A DNA stretch of 64,000 nt from Planosporangium thailandense (GTDB lineage Bacteria; Actinomycetota; Actinomycetes; Mycobacteriales; Micromonosporaceae), in contig NZ_JAATVY010000019.1 in assembly GCF_011947195.1 (NCBI RefSeq), positions 62,001-126,000 on the forward strand, in the 5' to 3' direction. Of the stretch, positions 16,333 through 25,456 are shown piece after piece. The notes beneath the pieces were generated by a model. It did no database searches, was not told the DNA's origin, and was given only the letters and a program-made list of their open reading frames with translations. The position numbers were made by a program, and so were the translations under genes. Each line of letters opens with the position of its first letter. Within the stretch, counting starts at the first letter, position 1.

Positions 16333-17918
16333 ACGCCAGCGACCTGTCTGGGCCGCACCGCGAAGCCTGCGGGCCAGACCGGTCGGAAGGGCCGCAGGGC
16401 GTAGCCGCGCCGGCCGGACTTGGCGCAGGCGCGACCGGACAGGTCTTCCGGCTGCCGGACCTGGGGGAGGGGCTCACCGAGGCGGAGATCGTCGAGTGGC
16501 GGGTGGCCGTCGGCGACACCGTCGAGGTCGACCAGATCGTGGTCGAGGTGGAGACCGCCAAGGCGGTCGTCGACGTGCCGTGCCCGTACTCCGGCCGGGT
16601 GGCGGCCCTGCACGGCGAGCCGGGCGAGCAACGGCCGGTGGGCGGGCCGCTGGTCACGATCGAGCCGCTGGTCGGACGGGCGGAATCAGCCGACCACGGT
16701 GAACCCGTCGACCGGTCTGCGCCCCTTGCAGACCGGTCGACCGAGCGCGCCGAGCCGCTCCTCCACGCGGTGTACCGCGAGGAGGAGCGGGCCGGCGTGG
16801 GCAGCGCCGCCGGCTCCGGCGGCGCCCCCGGTTCTGGTGAGGGCTCCGGCAACGTGCTCGTCGGGTACGGGACCGGCCACGCCGCGTCGGGCCGGCGCCG
16901 CCGGCGGCGGGTGGGGCAGCCGGCCGCCCCGGCGTCCACTCCGGTGCTCTCTCCGGCACCCTCTCCGGCGTCCACTCCAGCGCCCTCTCCGGCGTCCGAT
17001 CGGTCCCGGTCGCCGATCGCGGTCCGGGTCATCTCGCCGCTGGTGCGGCGGCTGGCCCGCGACCACGGCATCGACGTCGCGGCCCTGCGCGGCACCGGGC
17101 CGGGCGGTGTGATCCGGCGCGCCGACGTCGAGGGCGCGCTGGCGGTCGCATCCTCGGGTCCGTCGGCCGCGCTGCCCGGGCCGTCCACCGCGCCGCAGGT
17201 CACCGCAGCCCCGCGCGGCCCGCGCGACGAGGTCGTCATCCCGCTGACCGGGGTACGCCGGGCGATCGCCGAGAAGCTGTCGCGCAGCCGTCGCGAGATA
17301 CCCGAGGTAACCATCTGGGTGGATGTCGACGCGACCGCGCTGCTCGACACCAGAGCCGCGATCAACGCGGCTGGGCCGGACCAGCCGGTGAGCGTCCTCG
17401 CGCTGCTCGCCCGGATCTGCGTCAACGCGCTTCAGCGGTACCCGGCGCTCAACGCGCGGGTGGACACCGAACGCGGCGAGATCATCCAGTCCGGCCGGAT
17501 CAACCTCGGCGTGGCGGCGCAGACCGACCGTGGCCTGATCGTACCCGTCATCCACGACGCCCAGCGCCTGTCCACACTTGATCTGGCGGCCGCGCTGTCC
17601 GAGACGGTCACCCAGGCGCGGGCCGGCGCGCTGCCGCCGGCACGTATGACGGGCGGCACCTTCACCCTCAACAACTACGGGGTGTTCGGGGTCGACGGGT
17701 CCACGCCGATCATCAACCACCCGGAGGCGGCGCTGCTGGGCATCGGCCGCATCGTCGACAAGCCGTGGGTGGTGGATGGTCAGTTGGCGGTACGCAAGGT
17801 CGCCGAGATCAGCCTCACCTTCGACCACCGCGTCTGCGACGGCGGCACGGCCGGCGGCTTCCTTCGTCACGTGGCGGACTGCATCGAGCAGCCGGCGCTG
17901 CTCATCGCCCACGTGTGA
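16329..17918 (+). CDS. bkdC: 2-oxoacid dehydrogenase E2, dihydrolipoyl acyltransferase
   Basis: 529 residues. ATG at 16329 overlaps the E1 beta stop. An unusual 36-residue N-terminal extension precedes a single lipoyl domain (about 38-115) with Lys78 in VETAKAVVDV as the lipoylation site. A long Ala/Pro/Ser linker holds Pro-Ser-Pro repeats. The E3/E1-binding domain is at about 232-268 (ISPLVRRLARDHGIDVAALR). The catalytic domain ends with His500 and Asp504 in FDHRVCDGG. The enzyme transfers the acyl group to CoA. No E3 (lipoamide dehydrogenase) gene follows, so it must be supplied from elsewhere. Confidence 0.93.
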   Translation: MNASDLSGPHREACGPDRSEGPQGVAAPAGLGAGATGQVFRLPDLGEGLTEAEIVEWRVAVGDTVEVDQIVVEVETAKAVVDVPCPYSGRVAALHGEPGEQRPVGGPLVTIEPLVGRAESADHGEPVDRSAPLADRSTERAEPLLHAVYREEERAGVGSAAGSGGAPGSGEGSGNVLVGYGTGHAASGRRRRRRVGQPAAPASTPVLSPAPSPASTPAPSPASDRSRSPIAVRVISPLVRRLARDHGIDVAALRGTGPGGVIRRADVEGALAVASSGPSAALPGPSTAPQVTAAPRGPRDEVVIPLTGVRRAIAEKLSRSRREIPEVTIWVDVDATALLDTRAAINAAGPDQPVSVLALLARICVNALQRYPALNARVDTERGEIIQSGRINLGVAAQTDRGLIVPVIHDAQRLSTLDLAAALSETVTQARAGALPPARMTGGTFTLNNYGVFGVDGSTPIINHPEAALLGIGRIVDKPWVVDGQLAVRKVAEISLTFDHRVCDGGTAGGFLRHVADCIEQPALLIAHV

Positions 17919-18087
17919 CACCCGGCGCCGGACTGTGACGATCGCCTCTGTCGCCGGCCCATCCGTCGCCGTCTTGGCTGGCTGACCGGCCGGCTTCAGG
18001 TACGCCTAAGCGTGCGCCCAGTAACTCCCCAGCTAGGTGCGCTCTACTGATGGGACAGAGAACAGTCGATCGGGTACGGGAGGCGTC

Positions 18088-19491
18088 GTGACCGATCCTC
18101 GTGAACCGTCGTCGCCGGCGGGCGACTCCTGGCAGCAGCCACCGACCTGGCAGCAGCCACCGACCCGGCAGCAGCCACCGAGCTGGGAGCAGGAGCCGAC
18201 CTGGGGTCAGGCGCCCCCGACATGGCCCCAGGGGCAGTCGTCCCAGGGGCAGTCGTCCCAGGGGCAGTGGCCTCCGGGACAGGGACCGCAGGGGCGGGCG
18301 TGGGAGCAGGCGCCGCCGTCCTGGCAGTCGGCTCCACCCTGGGGCCAGCCGGACCCGTCGTGGCAGCCCGCACCGGCCAAGCGCCACCATCCGGCGCTGC
18401 TGGCGGTGATCGCGGTCCTGGCCGTCGCGTTGGTCGCCGGCGTCGGCGTGGCCAGGACCTTCTGGCGCGCCGCCGTACCGATTGTGGGTACGGCGACCAC
18501 CGGGGGAAGGCCCGCCGGTCTGGCCGCGCCCCAGCCCGGTACGCCGGTCGATCCGGAGACCGTGGCTGACCTCGTCACGCCGGGAATCGTCGACGTCAAC
18601 ACGACCCTCGGCCTGCAGGGCGCGCAGGCGGCCGGTACCGGCATCGTGCTCAGCTCGACCGGCGAGGTGCTCACCAACAACCACGTCATCGCCGGGGCGA
18701 CCGCCATCAGCGTGACCGATATCGGCAACGGCCAGACCTACCCGGCGACGGTCGTCGGGTACGACCGCGCCGAGGACATCGCCGTCCTCCGGCTGTCGGG
18801 CGCGAGCGGCCTGCGTACCGCGCCGCTCGGGGACTCGTCGAAGGTGGCGCCCGGCAGCGGCGTCGTGGCGATCGGCAACGCCGGCGGGGTGGGCGGTGCG
18901 CCGAGCGTCGTCAGCGGCACCGTCACCGCGATCGACCAGTCGATCACGGCCACCGACGAGAACGGCGCCAACGCCGAACGCCTGACCGGCCTCATCCAGG
19001 TAGCCGCCGACATCCGGCCCGGTGACTCCGGTGGGCCGCTCGTCGACGCTTCGGGCAAGGTGATCGGCGTGGACACCGCCGCTTCGACCGGGTTCCGGTT
19101 CCAGGCCGGCGGCGGCACCGGTTTCGCCATCCCGATCAACCAGGCGATGACCATCGCCAAGCAGATCCAGTCGGGCAAGGCCTCGGCCAACGTCCACATC
19201 GGCGCGACCGCGATCCTGGGCGTGCAGGTGCTGTCGAGTCAGAGCGGCGTCCAGAACGGCTCCGGCGCGCCGGTGGCCGCGGTGGTGTCCGGCTCACCGG
19301 CCGACCAGGCGGGGCTGACCCGCGGCGATGTGATCGTCTCCCTGGACGGTCAGCGCGTCGACGCGGCGTCGACGCTGACGAACCTGCTGGACGGCCACCA
19401 TCCCGGTGACCGGGTGAACCTGGGCTGGGTGGACGCGTTCGGCGCCCCGCACTCCGCGACGGTCCGGCTGGCGACCGGTCCGGCCGCCTGA
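18088..19491 (+). CDS. HtrA/DegP-like membrane-anchored serine protease with PDZ domain
   Basis: 467 residues from a GTG at 18088 with GGGAGG upstream. A cytoplasmic Pro/Gln/Trp-rich tail (about 1-100) carries six-residue QQPPTW-like and five-residue GQSSQ repeats. One membrane segment follows (about 105-125, HHPALLAVIAVLAVALVAGVG). The trypsin-like domain (about 155-330) has His in TNNHVIAG, Asp in AEDIAVLRL and Ser in RPGDSGGPLVD. A PDZ domain fills the C-terminus (GSPADQAGLTRGDVIVSLDG). It probably handles misfolded or signalling proteins outside the membrane. Single gene, ending in a terminator. Confidence 0.93.
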   Translation: MTDPREPSSPAGDSWQQPPTWQQPPTRQQPPSWEQEPTWGQAPPTWPQGQSSQGQSSQGQWPPGQGPQGRAWEQAPPSWQSAPPWGQPDPSWQPAPAKRHHPALLAVIAVLAVALVAGVGVARTFWRAAVPIVGTATTGGRPAGLAAPQPGTPVDPETVADLVTPGIVDVNTTLGLQGAQAAGTGIVLSSTGEVLTNNHVIAGATAISVTDIGNGQTYPATVVGYDRAEDIAVLRLSGASGLRTAPLGDSSKVAPGSGVVAIGNAGGVGGAPSVVSGTVTAIDQSITATDENGANAERLTGLIQVAADIRPGDSGGPLVDASGKVIGVDTAASTGFRFQAGGGTGFAIPINQAMTIAKQIQSGKASANVHIGATAILGVQVLSSQSGVQNGSGAPVAAVVSGSPADQAGLTRGDVIVSLDGQRVDAASTLTNLLDGHHPGDRVNLGWVDAFGAPHSATVRLATGPAA

Positions 19492-19534
19492 CGGCTGACG
19501 ACTGGCGCCTACTGACGGCGGTGACGGCGCAGAC

Positions 19535-19562
19535 GGTGGCCGGCGGCTTCCCGCCGGCCACC
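19535..19562 (+). terminator. 12-bp hairpin with CTTC loop
   Basis: GGTGGCCGGCGG (19535-19546) pairs perfectly with CCGCCGGCCACC (19551-19562), 43 bp after the HtrA gene. Confidence 0.8.
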
Positions 19563-19570
19563 AGCGTTTT

Positions 19571-19653
19571 CCGTGCCACCAACGCTTCCGTGCCACCAAC
19601 GCTTCCGTGCCACCAACGCTTTCGTGCCACCGGCGCTTTCCGTGCTACCAGTG
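19571..19653. repeat. 17-bp tandem repeats (ccgtgccaccaacgctt)
   Basis: Units at 19571, 19588 and 19605, then degenerate copies at 19622 and 19639. They fill the gap between the HtrA terminator and the nitroreductase and reach into the last codons of the latter. The 17-bp period is not a multiple of three, fitting its non-coding position. Confidence 0.85.
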
Positions 19654-20160
19654 GCCGCGGTGCACCACCTCGTCGAACGGCCGGCGGTTCAGCCGCTCGA
19701 CCGGCCGCAGCGGCTGGTCGGCCGGGTAGCCGGCGGCGATGAGGTAGGCGCAGAACCGGTCGTCGGGGAACCCGAGGAGCTCACGGGCGCGCGCCTGGTC
19801 GCCGACGGCGGAGTGGCCGGTGCCGATACCCAGGTCGGCGGCCGCGATCATCATGCTCATCGTCGCCTGGCCCAGGTCGTACTGGACGTGGTCGCGCTGT
19901 CGTTCGTTCGCCGGAACTGGGGCGACGAGGGCGATCGTGGCCGCCGAGCGCGCCACGTGCCCGGCGCCCTGCCAGACCGTGGCGAGTTCGGTGAGCCGGT
20001 CCCGGTCGGTGACGACGACGAAGTCCCAGGGTTGCCAGTTCTGTGCCGACGGTGCCCGCCGGCCGGCCTCCAGCACCTGGTCGAGGTCCTCGGGCGGTAT
20101 CGGCTGGTCGGTGAAGTCCCGTACGTTGTGCCGTGACCTGATCGCATCCCACGTCTCCAT
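19645..20160 (-). CDS. Nitroreductase family protein
   Basis: 171 residues from the ATG at 20160 (GGGCGAG upstream); a longer in-frame start at 20247 would add unrelated sequence. It opens with WDAIRSRHNVRDFTDQPI, the FMN-binding Arg-x-Ser-Arg/His signature. It continues with RRAPSAQNWQPWDFVVV, then MSMMIAAADLGIGTG and the final YPADQPLRPVERLNRRP. Proteins of this type reduce nitro compounds, quinones or flavins with NAD(P)H; the substrate is unknown. It diverges from the penicillin-binding protein gene across an AT-rich 80-bp spacer. Confidence 0.9.
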   Translation of the reverse strand: METWDAIRSRHNVRDFTDQPIPPEDLDQVLEAGRRAPSAQNWQPWDFVVVTDRDRLTELATVWQGAGHVARSAATIALVAPVPANERQRDHVQYDLGQATMSMMIAAADLGIGTGHSAVGDQARARELLGFPDDRFCAYLIAAGYPADQPLRPVERLNRRPFDEVVHRGHW

Positions 20161-20240
20161 GTGCTCGCCCTTACCCTGTCCGCACCCTGCGACGCCGGTA
20201 CCGATGTAAATGATGCAATTAATCCTTTTTATCCGGACTG

Positions 20241-22463
20241 ATGTCAATCGAAGCTGGAGATGTGCTGGGAAGGCGCTGGGAATCGTGCGTCGCTGTGGTC
20301 CGAGCCATTGGGCGAGGAGCCTCGACCGGCGAAAGTGAATGGGTGCGTACTAGGCCGATCTTGACGTTGCTTCTGTGTGGCGTGCTGAGTGGGGCAGTGC
20401 TGGCGGCGGCGGCGTTCCCCACCGCGGCCTTCGCCGGGATGATCGTCAACAGCGCCGCGAGCTGGTACGTCGATCTGCCCAGCGACCTGCAGACACCCCC
20501 GGACGAGCAGACCTCCTACGTCTACGCCTCCGACGGCAAGACCCTGATCACCACCTTCTACGACCAGAACCGCCGCGACGTCGGCCTGTCCGACATCGCG
20601 CCCGTCATGCAGCAGGCCATCGTCGCGGCCGAGGACACCCGCTTCTACCAGCACGGCGGCGTCGACGTCCGCAGCCTGCTGCGGGCGTTCGTCAAGGACA
20701 CCGCGAGCGGCCAGACCGCGCAGGGCGCCTCGACGTTGACCATGCAGTACGTGCGGAATGTGCTCAAGAACGACCCCTCGCTGACGCCGGAGCAGCGGGC
20801 GCAGGCCACCGTCGACACGCCAGGCCGCAAGATCCAGGAGATCCGGTACGCGGCGACCCTGGAAAAGAGGCTGTCCAAGAAGGAGATCCTCGACCGGTAC
20901 CTGAACATCGCCTACTTCGGCGACGGGGCGTACGGCGTCGACGCGGCCGCCCAGACGTACTTCAGCAAGCCGGCGAGCGAGCTGACCCTCCCCGAGGCGG
21001 CGCTGCTGGCCGGCCTGGTCCAGTCGCCGGACGCGTACAACCCGGTCAGCGGTGACAAGAACGCGGCGCTGTCGCGCCGTTCGTACGTGCTCGACTCGAT
21101 GGCCAAGATGAAGGTCATCACCGCCGCGCAGGCCGCGGCGGCCAAGGCCACGCCGCTGACGCTGCACCCGCAACAGCAGCCCGACGACTGCACCTCGGTG
21201 CCGAGCGACCACAACGACTGGGGCTTCTTCTGTGACTACCTGCGCCGCTGGTGGGACACCCAGCCGCAGTTCGGCGCGACGGTCACCGACCGCGAACAGG
21301 CGCTCAAGCAGGGCGGGTACACCATCGTCACCTCGCTCGATCCGAACATCCAGGCGGTGGCGCTGCGACAGTCGCTGTCGGTCTACGGGTACGACAGCCG
21401 CCGTGCGCTCCCGATGGCCGTGGTCCAGCCCGGCACCGGCCGGGTCCTGGCGATGGCCGTCAACCGGCACTACAGCCTCGCCGCCAACCCCGGCGGAGGC
21501 ACCTACCCGAACACCGTCAACCAGCTTATCGCCGGCGGCGGCGGGGTGAACGGCTACCAGGCCGGCTCGACGTTCAAAATGTTCACGATGCTGGCGGCGC
21601 TGTCGCAGGGCCGGCCGCTGAACACCACCTTCGACTCGCCGTCTCCCCTGGTGACGCGCTGGCCGGCCAGCGGCCCCGGCAGCTGCGGCGGCAAGTGGTG
21701 TCCGATCAACGAGAGCCCGTCGTGGATGGACGGCCCCCGAACCATGTGGAACGGGTTCGGGCGCTCGGTCAACACGTACTTCGTGTGGCTTGAGGAGCAG
21801 ATCGGCCCGCAGGCGGCGGTCGCCATGGCGCAGCGCCTGGGTATCACGTTCCGCGCGTCGAGCGACGCGGCGCTGGCCGCGAACGCCGCGTCCTGGGGAT
21901 CGTTCACGCTCGGCGTGGCGCAGACCACCCCGCTGGACCTCGCCGACGCGTACGCGACCGTCGCCGCGGGCGGCATGTACTGCGCCCCGCTGCCCGTCCT
22001 GAAGATCACCGACGCGTCCGGCAACAACGTTCCCGCCGCGGACCCGAGCTGCCACCGGGCGGTGAACGCGGAGGTGGCGACCGCGGCGACCGACGCCGCC
22101 CGGTGCCCGGTCGGGCAGCAGTCGGCGTACGGCAGGTGCGACGGCGGCACGGCCACCAACGTCAACGCGATCCTCGGCGGCCGGCCGGTCGCCGGCAAGA
22201 CCGGCAGCTCCGAAAACAACGCCACGGAGACCTTCGTCGGCTTCACCCCGCAGGTGGCCGCCGCGGCGACCGCCGCCGATCCGGACAACCCCAACGACTA
22301 CGTGGGCCAGGGGGTGTCGCCATCGGTCAACGCGGCGGTCGCCCGTACCCTCGCCGCCGCGCTGAACGGACAGCCGTACGCGAGTTTCCCCACACCGAGC
22401 CGTGCGCTAGCTTTCGGTGCGCAAGCGGGAAGCGCGTCGGCAGGAGGCGATGGGGGTGCGTAG
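20241..22463 (+). CDS. Bifunctional class A penicillin-binding protein (GT51 + transpeptidase)
   Basis: 740 residues. One signal-anchor at about 36-60. The glycosyltransferase domain (about 85-265) has AAEDTRFYQHGGVD, QGASTLTMQYVRN and RKIQEIRYAATLEKRLSKKE. The transpeptidase domain (about 370-705) has Ser443 in STFK, SVN in RSVNTYF, and Lys653 in KTGSS. The enzyme polymerises and crosslinks peptidoglycan outside the membrane. There is no C-terminal PASTA domain. The ATG at 20241 lacks a ribosome site but follows a TTTTAT element by 8 nt, so the mRNA may be leaderless; a GTG at 20343 is possible. The stop overlaps the next gene. Confidence 0.93.
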   Translation: MSIEAGDVLGRRWESCVAVVRAIGRGASTGESEWVRTRPILTLLLCGVLSGAVLAAAAFPTAAFAGMIVNSAASWYVDLPSDLQTPPDEQTSYVYASDGKTLITTFYDQNRRDVGLSDIAPVMQQAIVAAEDTRFYQHGGVDVRSLLRAFVKDTASGQTAQGASTLTMQYVRNVLKNDPSLTPEQRAQATVDTPGRKIQEIRYAATLEKRLSKKEILDRYLNIAYFGDGAYGVDAAAQTYFSKPASELTLPEAALLAGLVQSPDAYNPVSGDKNAALSRRSYVLDSMAKMKVITAAQAAAAKATPLTLHPQQQPDDCTSVPSDHNDWGFFCDYLRRWWDTQPQFGATVTDREQALKQGGYTIVTSLDPNIQAVALRQSLSVYGYDSRRALPMAVVQPGTGRVLAMAVNRHYSLAANPGGGTYPNTVNQLIAGGGGVNGYQAGSTFKMFTMLAALSQGRPLNTTFDSPSPLVTRWPASGPGSCGGKWCPINESPSWMDGPRTMWNGFGRSVNTYFVWLEEQIGPQAAVAMAQRLGITFRASSDAALAANAASWGSFTLGVAQTTPLDLADAYATVAAGGMYCAPLPVLKITDASGNNVPAADPSCHRAVNAEVATAATDAARCPVGQQSAYGRCDGGTATNVNAILGGRPVAGKTGSSENNATETFVGFTPQVAAAATAADPDNPNDYVGQGVSPSVNAAVARTLAAALNGQPYASFPTPSRALAFGAQAGSASAGGDGGA

Positions 22464-23442
22464 CGCCGCACAAAGCGTTCATCTGGTCGCGGCGAGCGTG
22501 GGATTCCTGTCCTACCTGCTGCTGTGGGCGACGGTCATGTGGGGCATGCTCCTCGGCCGTGGCTGGACGATGACGCGGTTCAAGTACGCCAACGTCTACG
22601 CCACCCACATGACGCTGGCGCTCATCGCGATGACGCTGGGCTGGGGGCACGCCTTCGCCCAGCTGGCCAACCCGGTCGGCACGGTCCACCTGATCGACGA
22701 GTTCGTCCCGTTCGTCAACGGGCACGACCCGGTCGGCATCGGCGTCGGGGTCGTCGCGGTCGAGATCATGACCGCGCTGCTCATCTCGGTGCCGCTGCAG
22801 CGCAGGCTCGGCGACCGGCGCTGGCGCAAGCTGCACTCCCTGGCGTACGTGTCGTTCACGCTGCTCGCCGCCCACGTCCTGTTGTCGGGCTCCGACGTCG
22901 GGCCGCTGGCGGTGAAGATTCCGGTCATCGGGCTGTGGCTCAGCACGGTGGTCGGCTGGCTCGTCCTGGCCGTCCGTAGGCGCACCGACAGGGCGGCGAG
23001 CGGTGGCGCCTACGACGGTGCCTACGACGGAACCGACGACGAACGTGGCCGGACCGGGTCGCGGGTCGCCGGGCCACCGGTCCGGGTGCAGGTCAACCCC
23101 GGCAAGTGCGCCCGGTTCGGCTTCTGCGAGCAGGAGGCCCCAGAGGTCTTCCGGCTGCGCGGCGACAGCCGCCTCGACTACCGCCCGTCGGCGCCCGGCG
23201 AGTACGCCGAGGTCGTGGACCGGGCGGTGAAGGCCTGCCCGGCGCGGGCGATCATCATGAGCCGGCCGGATCGCGGCAACACGTCCCGCGGCGACACGTC
23301 CTGGGGCAAGGCGTCCCGCGACAAGGCGTCCCGCGACAAGCCGGCGCGTCGCGCGCCCCGCGCGCGCCGTGGATCAGCGGGGCGTCCGGCCGACGACGGT
23401 GACGACCTGCTCGCTCATGTGATCGACCTGCGCCGGGAGTGA
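22450..23442 (+). CDS. Ferric-reductase-like membrane domain fused to a ferredoxin
   Basis: 330 residues from the ATG at 22450 (AGGAGG just upstream), overlapping the penicillin-binding protein stop by 14 bases. About residues 15-180 hold four to five membrane helices with paired histidines (ATHMTLAL, GHAFAQL, KLHSLAY, LLAAHVLLSG), as in ferric-reductase-like heme-binding domains. A linker leads to a ferredoxin at about 215-280: NPGKCARFGFCEQEAPEVF, then AVKACPARAI. The Cys spacing suits a [3Fe-4S] or [4Fe-4S] cluster. The tail has five-residue repeats (SRGDT, SRDKA) and is basic. It probably passes electrons across the membrane; donor and acceptor are unknown. Confidence 0.82.
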   Translation: MGVRSAAQSVHLVAASVGFLSYLLLWATVMWGMLLGRGWTMTRFKYANVYATHMTLALIAMTLGWGHAFAQLANPVGTVHLIDEFVPFVNGHDPVGIGVGVVAVEIMTALLISVPLQRRLGDRRWRKLHSLAYVSFTLLAAHVLLSGSDVGPLAVKIPVIGLWLSTVVGWLVLAVRRRTDRAASGGAYDGAYDGTDDERGRTGSRVAGPPVRVQVNPGKCARFGFCEQEAPEVFRLRGDSRLDYRPSAPGEYAEVVDRAVKACPARAIIMSRPDRGNTSRGDTSWGKASRDKASRDKPARRAPRARRGSAGRPADDGDDLLAHVIDLRRE

Positions 23443-23533
23443 CCGACCTGCGCCGGTAGCGATCGGCAGGCGCCGGTAGCGATCGGCAGGCGCCCGGGCA
23501 GGGCGGCGCGCGTCCGTCACGGCCGGTCGCCCG

Positions 23534-24088
23534 TCACACCCCATCGGCCATCGCGCGCAGCGCCTCCACGGTGTTCCAGTTGCGCGCCGTCGCGACCACC
23601 TCGGGACGTCCGCGCAGGAGCTCCCGCATCACCAGCTCGGCCAGCCGGCTGCGCCCGGGGCTGACCGCGTACCGCAGGTAGACGGCGCGATCACCGATGC
23701 CGAACTCGTCCGGCGGGCAGATGTCGGGTTCGATCGCGGCGGCCCGCTCCGGTTCGGGTTGCTCCGACAGGAAGGCCACGTGCAGCAGCTTCGGCTGTGT
23801 CACCGCCGCGGGGAACGGGTTGCCGCCGATGACGGCGGCGAGCTCGGCCCCGGTACGGACGATCACGCCCCGATCGAGATCCAGCTCGCGCCGCAGCGCC
23901 TCGCGGATCCGCCCGGCGATCCGATCCTGGTCGTCGTCCTCACTGGTGAGGAGCGCGTTGCCGCTCTGCAGGTAGGTGGAGACGTCGGTGTACCCGAGGG
24001 ATTCCAGCACCCGCCGAAGGTCGCCCATGGCGAGCTTGCCGTTGCCCCCGACGTTCACCCCGCGCAGCAGCGCCGCGTATCTGCCCAT
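23534..24088 (-). CDS. DUF1697 family protein
   Basis: 184 residues. It starts GRYAALLRGVNVGGNGKLAM, then DLRRVLESLGYTDVSTYLQSG. This is the hallmark of DUF1697, a small cytoplasmic family of unknown biochemical function common in bacteria. The C-terminal RNWNTVEALRAMA is also conserved. Single gene on the minus strand, ending just after short direct repeats (gatcggcaggcgccggtagc) at 23460-23500. Confidence 0.88.
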   Translation of the reverse strand: MGRYAALLRGVNVGGNGKLAMGDLRRVLESLGYTDVSTYLQSGNALLTSEDDDQDRIAGRIREALRRELDLDRGVIVRTGAELAAVIGGNPFPAAVTQPKLLHVAFLSEQPEPERAAAIEPDICPPDEFGIGDRAVYLRYAVSPGRSRLAELVMRELLRGRPEVVATARNWNTVEALRAMADGV

Positions 24089-24148
24089 GGCCGGTCCCTC
24101 CCGTGCGATCGATCCCCGCCACAGTACGGGAATTGATCGCGGTCGGGG

Positions 24149-25456
24149 TCAGCGCAGGATGCCGGTGTGCCCGAGCGAGTACCGTCCGGGCTGCGGCCAG
24201 ACGCACAGGCCGTGCGGCCCGGCGCCGGTGGGGATCCGGGCGATGAGGTGCCCGTCGGTGGTGTCGATCGCGTAGACCTCGCCGTGGTAGCGGCCGGACA
24301 GCCACAGCACCTTGCCGTCGGGGGACAGGCCACCCATGTCCGGGCTGCCGCCGCCGGGGATCTGCCACTTTCCCACGAGTGCACCGGTGGCGAAGTCCAG
24401 CAGTGACACCGAGCCTTCGCCCCGGTTGCTGATGTACAGGCGCTTGGAGTCGCGGCTGACGTACAGGCCGTGGGCGCCCGCGCCGGTCGGCAGGAGGGTC
24501 GGGGTCGTGAACGCGTCGCCGTTGAGCACCCACACCCCGCCCGCGTGCATGTCCGCGACGTACCACGTCCGGCCGTCGGGGGAGATCTTGACATCCTGCG
24601 GCATGGAGTCGGGCTGGGGCAGGTGGAGCTTGCCGATGAGCCGGTGGGTGACCGTGTCTATCTTCAGCAGGTCGCCGGAGAACTCGCAGCTTGCGATGAA
24701 GTACCGTCCATCGGCGGAGAAGTCGGCATGGTTGACGCCCTCGCAGTCGACGTTCAGCGTGTCGCGCTTCTGGAACGTCTTCGGGTCGACGAAGACGACC
24801 TGCCGCATCAGTTCGGCCATGACGACCGCGTACTTGCCGTCCGGGGTGAAGTACAGGTTGTAGGGGTCGTCGACCGGGATCGGCGTGCCGACCTCACCGG
24901 TGACCGGGTCGATCGGGGTCAGCGCGTACCCGGGGACGGTGTCACTGTTTATCAGCAGGGTGCTCAGGTCCCAGGACGGCACCACGTGCTCGGGGCTGTG
25001 CGGTACCGGCACGGTTTTGATCACCTTGTACGTCGTCGGATCGATCACCGACAGGGTGTCGGCCTTGTTGTTGGGCACGTACACCCGGTACAGGTGGTTC
25101 CGCACCTTCGCCGACAGTGCGCCGGGACGATCGGCGGCGTACAGGTCGTCCGCACGCAGTGGTGGCGGCATGCCGGGCAGCAGGTTCGCCGCGGCGGGGG
25201 TCGGGCGGACGGATGGGCGGCCGGCCACAGCGGTCCTGTGCTGCGCACGCACCTCCGGCCGGTGAGCGCCACCACCCGCCGGCGAACAGGCGGCCGTGGC
25301 GAGCACGGACAGGGCGAGCACGGACTTGGCAAGCGCGGTCATGGTGACGGCGGCGGCGTGGACGCGGCCCGTCCGGCGCCATTTCACCCGCCGTGGCTGC
25401 GCCGGCTCCATCCGCGCCGGCTCCACCCGCGCCGGCTCCATCCGCGCCGGCTCCAT
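24149..25456 (-). CDS. Secreted YncE-like beta-propeller protein
   Basis: 435 residues. The ATG at 25456 overlaps the deacetylase stop (TGATG), indicating coupling. The first 20 residues are MEPAR-type five-residue repeats from a 15-bp DNA repeat. A hydrophobic export segment follows (about 35-55) ending TAACSPAGG, a cysteine in a weak lipobox, so it may be a lipoprotein. Residues about 105-430 contain YncE/lactonase-type blades (DTLSVIDPTTYKVIKTVPVP, YFTPDGKYAVVMAE, LYISNRGEGSVSLLDF). Such propellers bind ligands or proteins. With the upstream deacetylase it may act on a wall glycan; this is inference. Confidence 0.82.
   Translation of the reverse strand: MEPARMEPARVEPARMEPAQPRRVKWRRTGRVHAAAVTMTALAKSVLALSVLATAACSPAGGGAHRPEVRAQHRTAVAGRPSVRPTPAAANLLPGMPPPLRADDLYAADRPGALSAKVRNHLYRVYVPNNKADTLSVIDPTTYKVIKTVPVPHSPEHVVPSWDLSTLLINSDTVPGYALTPIDPVTGEVGTPIPVDDPYNLYFTPDGKYAVVMAELMRQVVFVDPKTFQKRDTLNVDCEGVNHADFSADGRYFIASCEFSGDLLKIDTVTHRLIGKLHLPQPDSMPQDVKISPDGRTWYVADMHAGGVWVLNGDAFTTPTLLPTGAGAHGLYVSRDSKRLYISNRGEGSVSLLDFATGALVGKWQIPGGGSPDMGGLSPDGKVLWLSGRYHGEVYAIDTTDGHLIARIPTGAGPHGLCVWPQPGRYSLGHTGILR
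25391..25456. repeat. Four 15-bp repeats at the start of the propeller gene
   Basis: Units of ctccatccgcgccgg (plus-strand view) encode MEPAR, MEPAR, VEPAR and MEPAQ at the extreme N-terminus. Several units carry their own ATG, so more than one start is possible. Confidence 0.85.

Noticed and set aside
20244-22055. 603-codon antisense frame over the penicillin-binding protein
   Set aside because: Shadow of a gene with complete GT51 and transpeptidase motifs.
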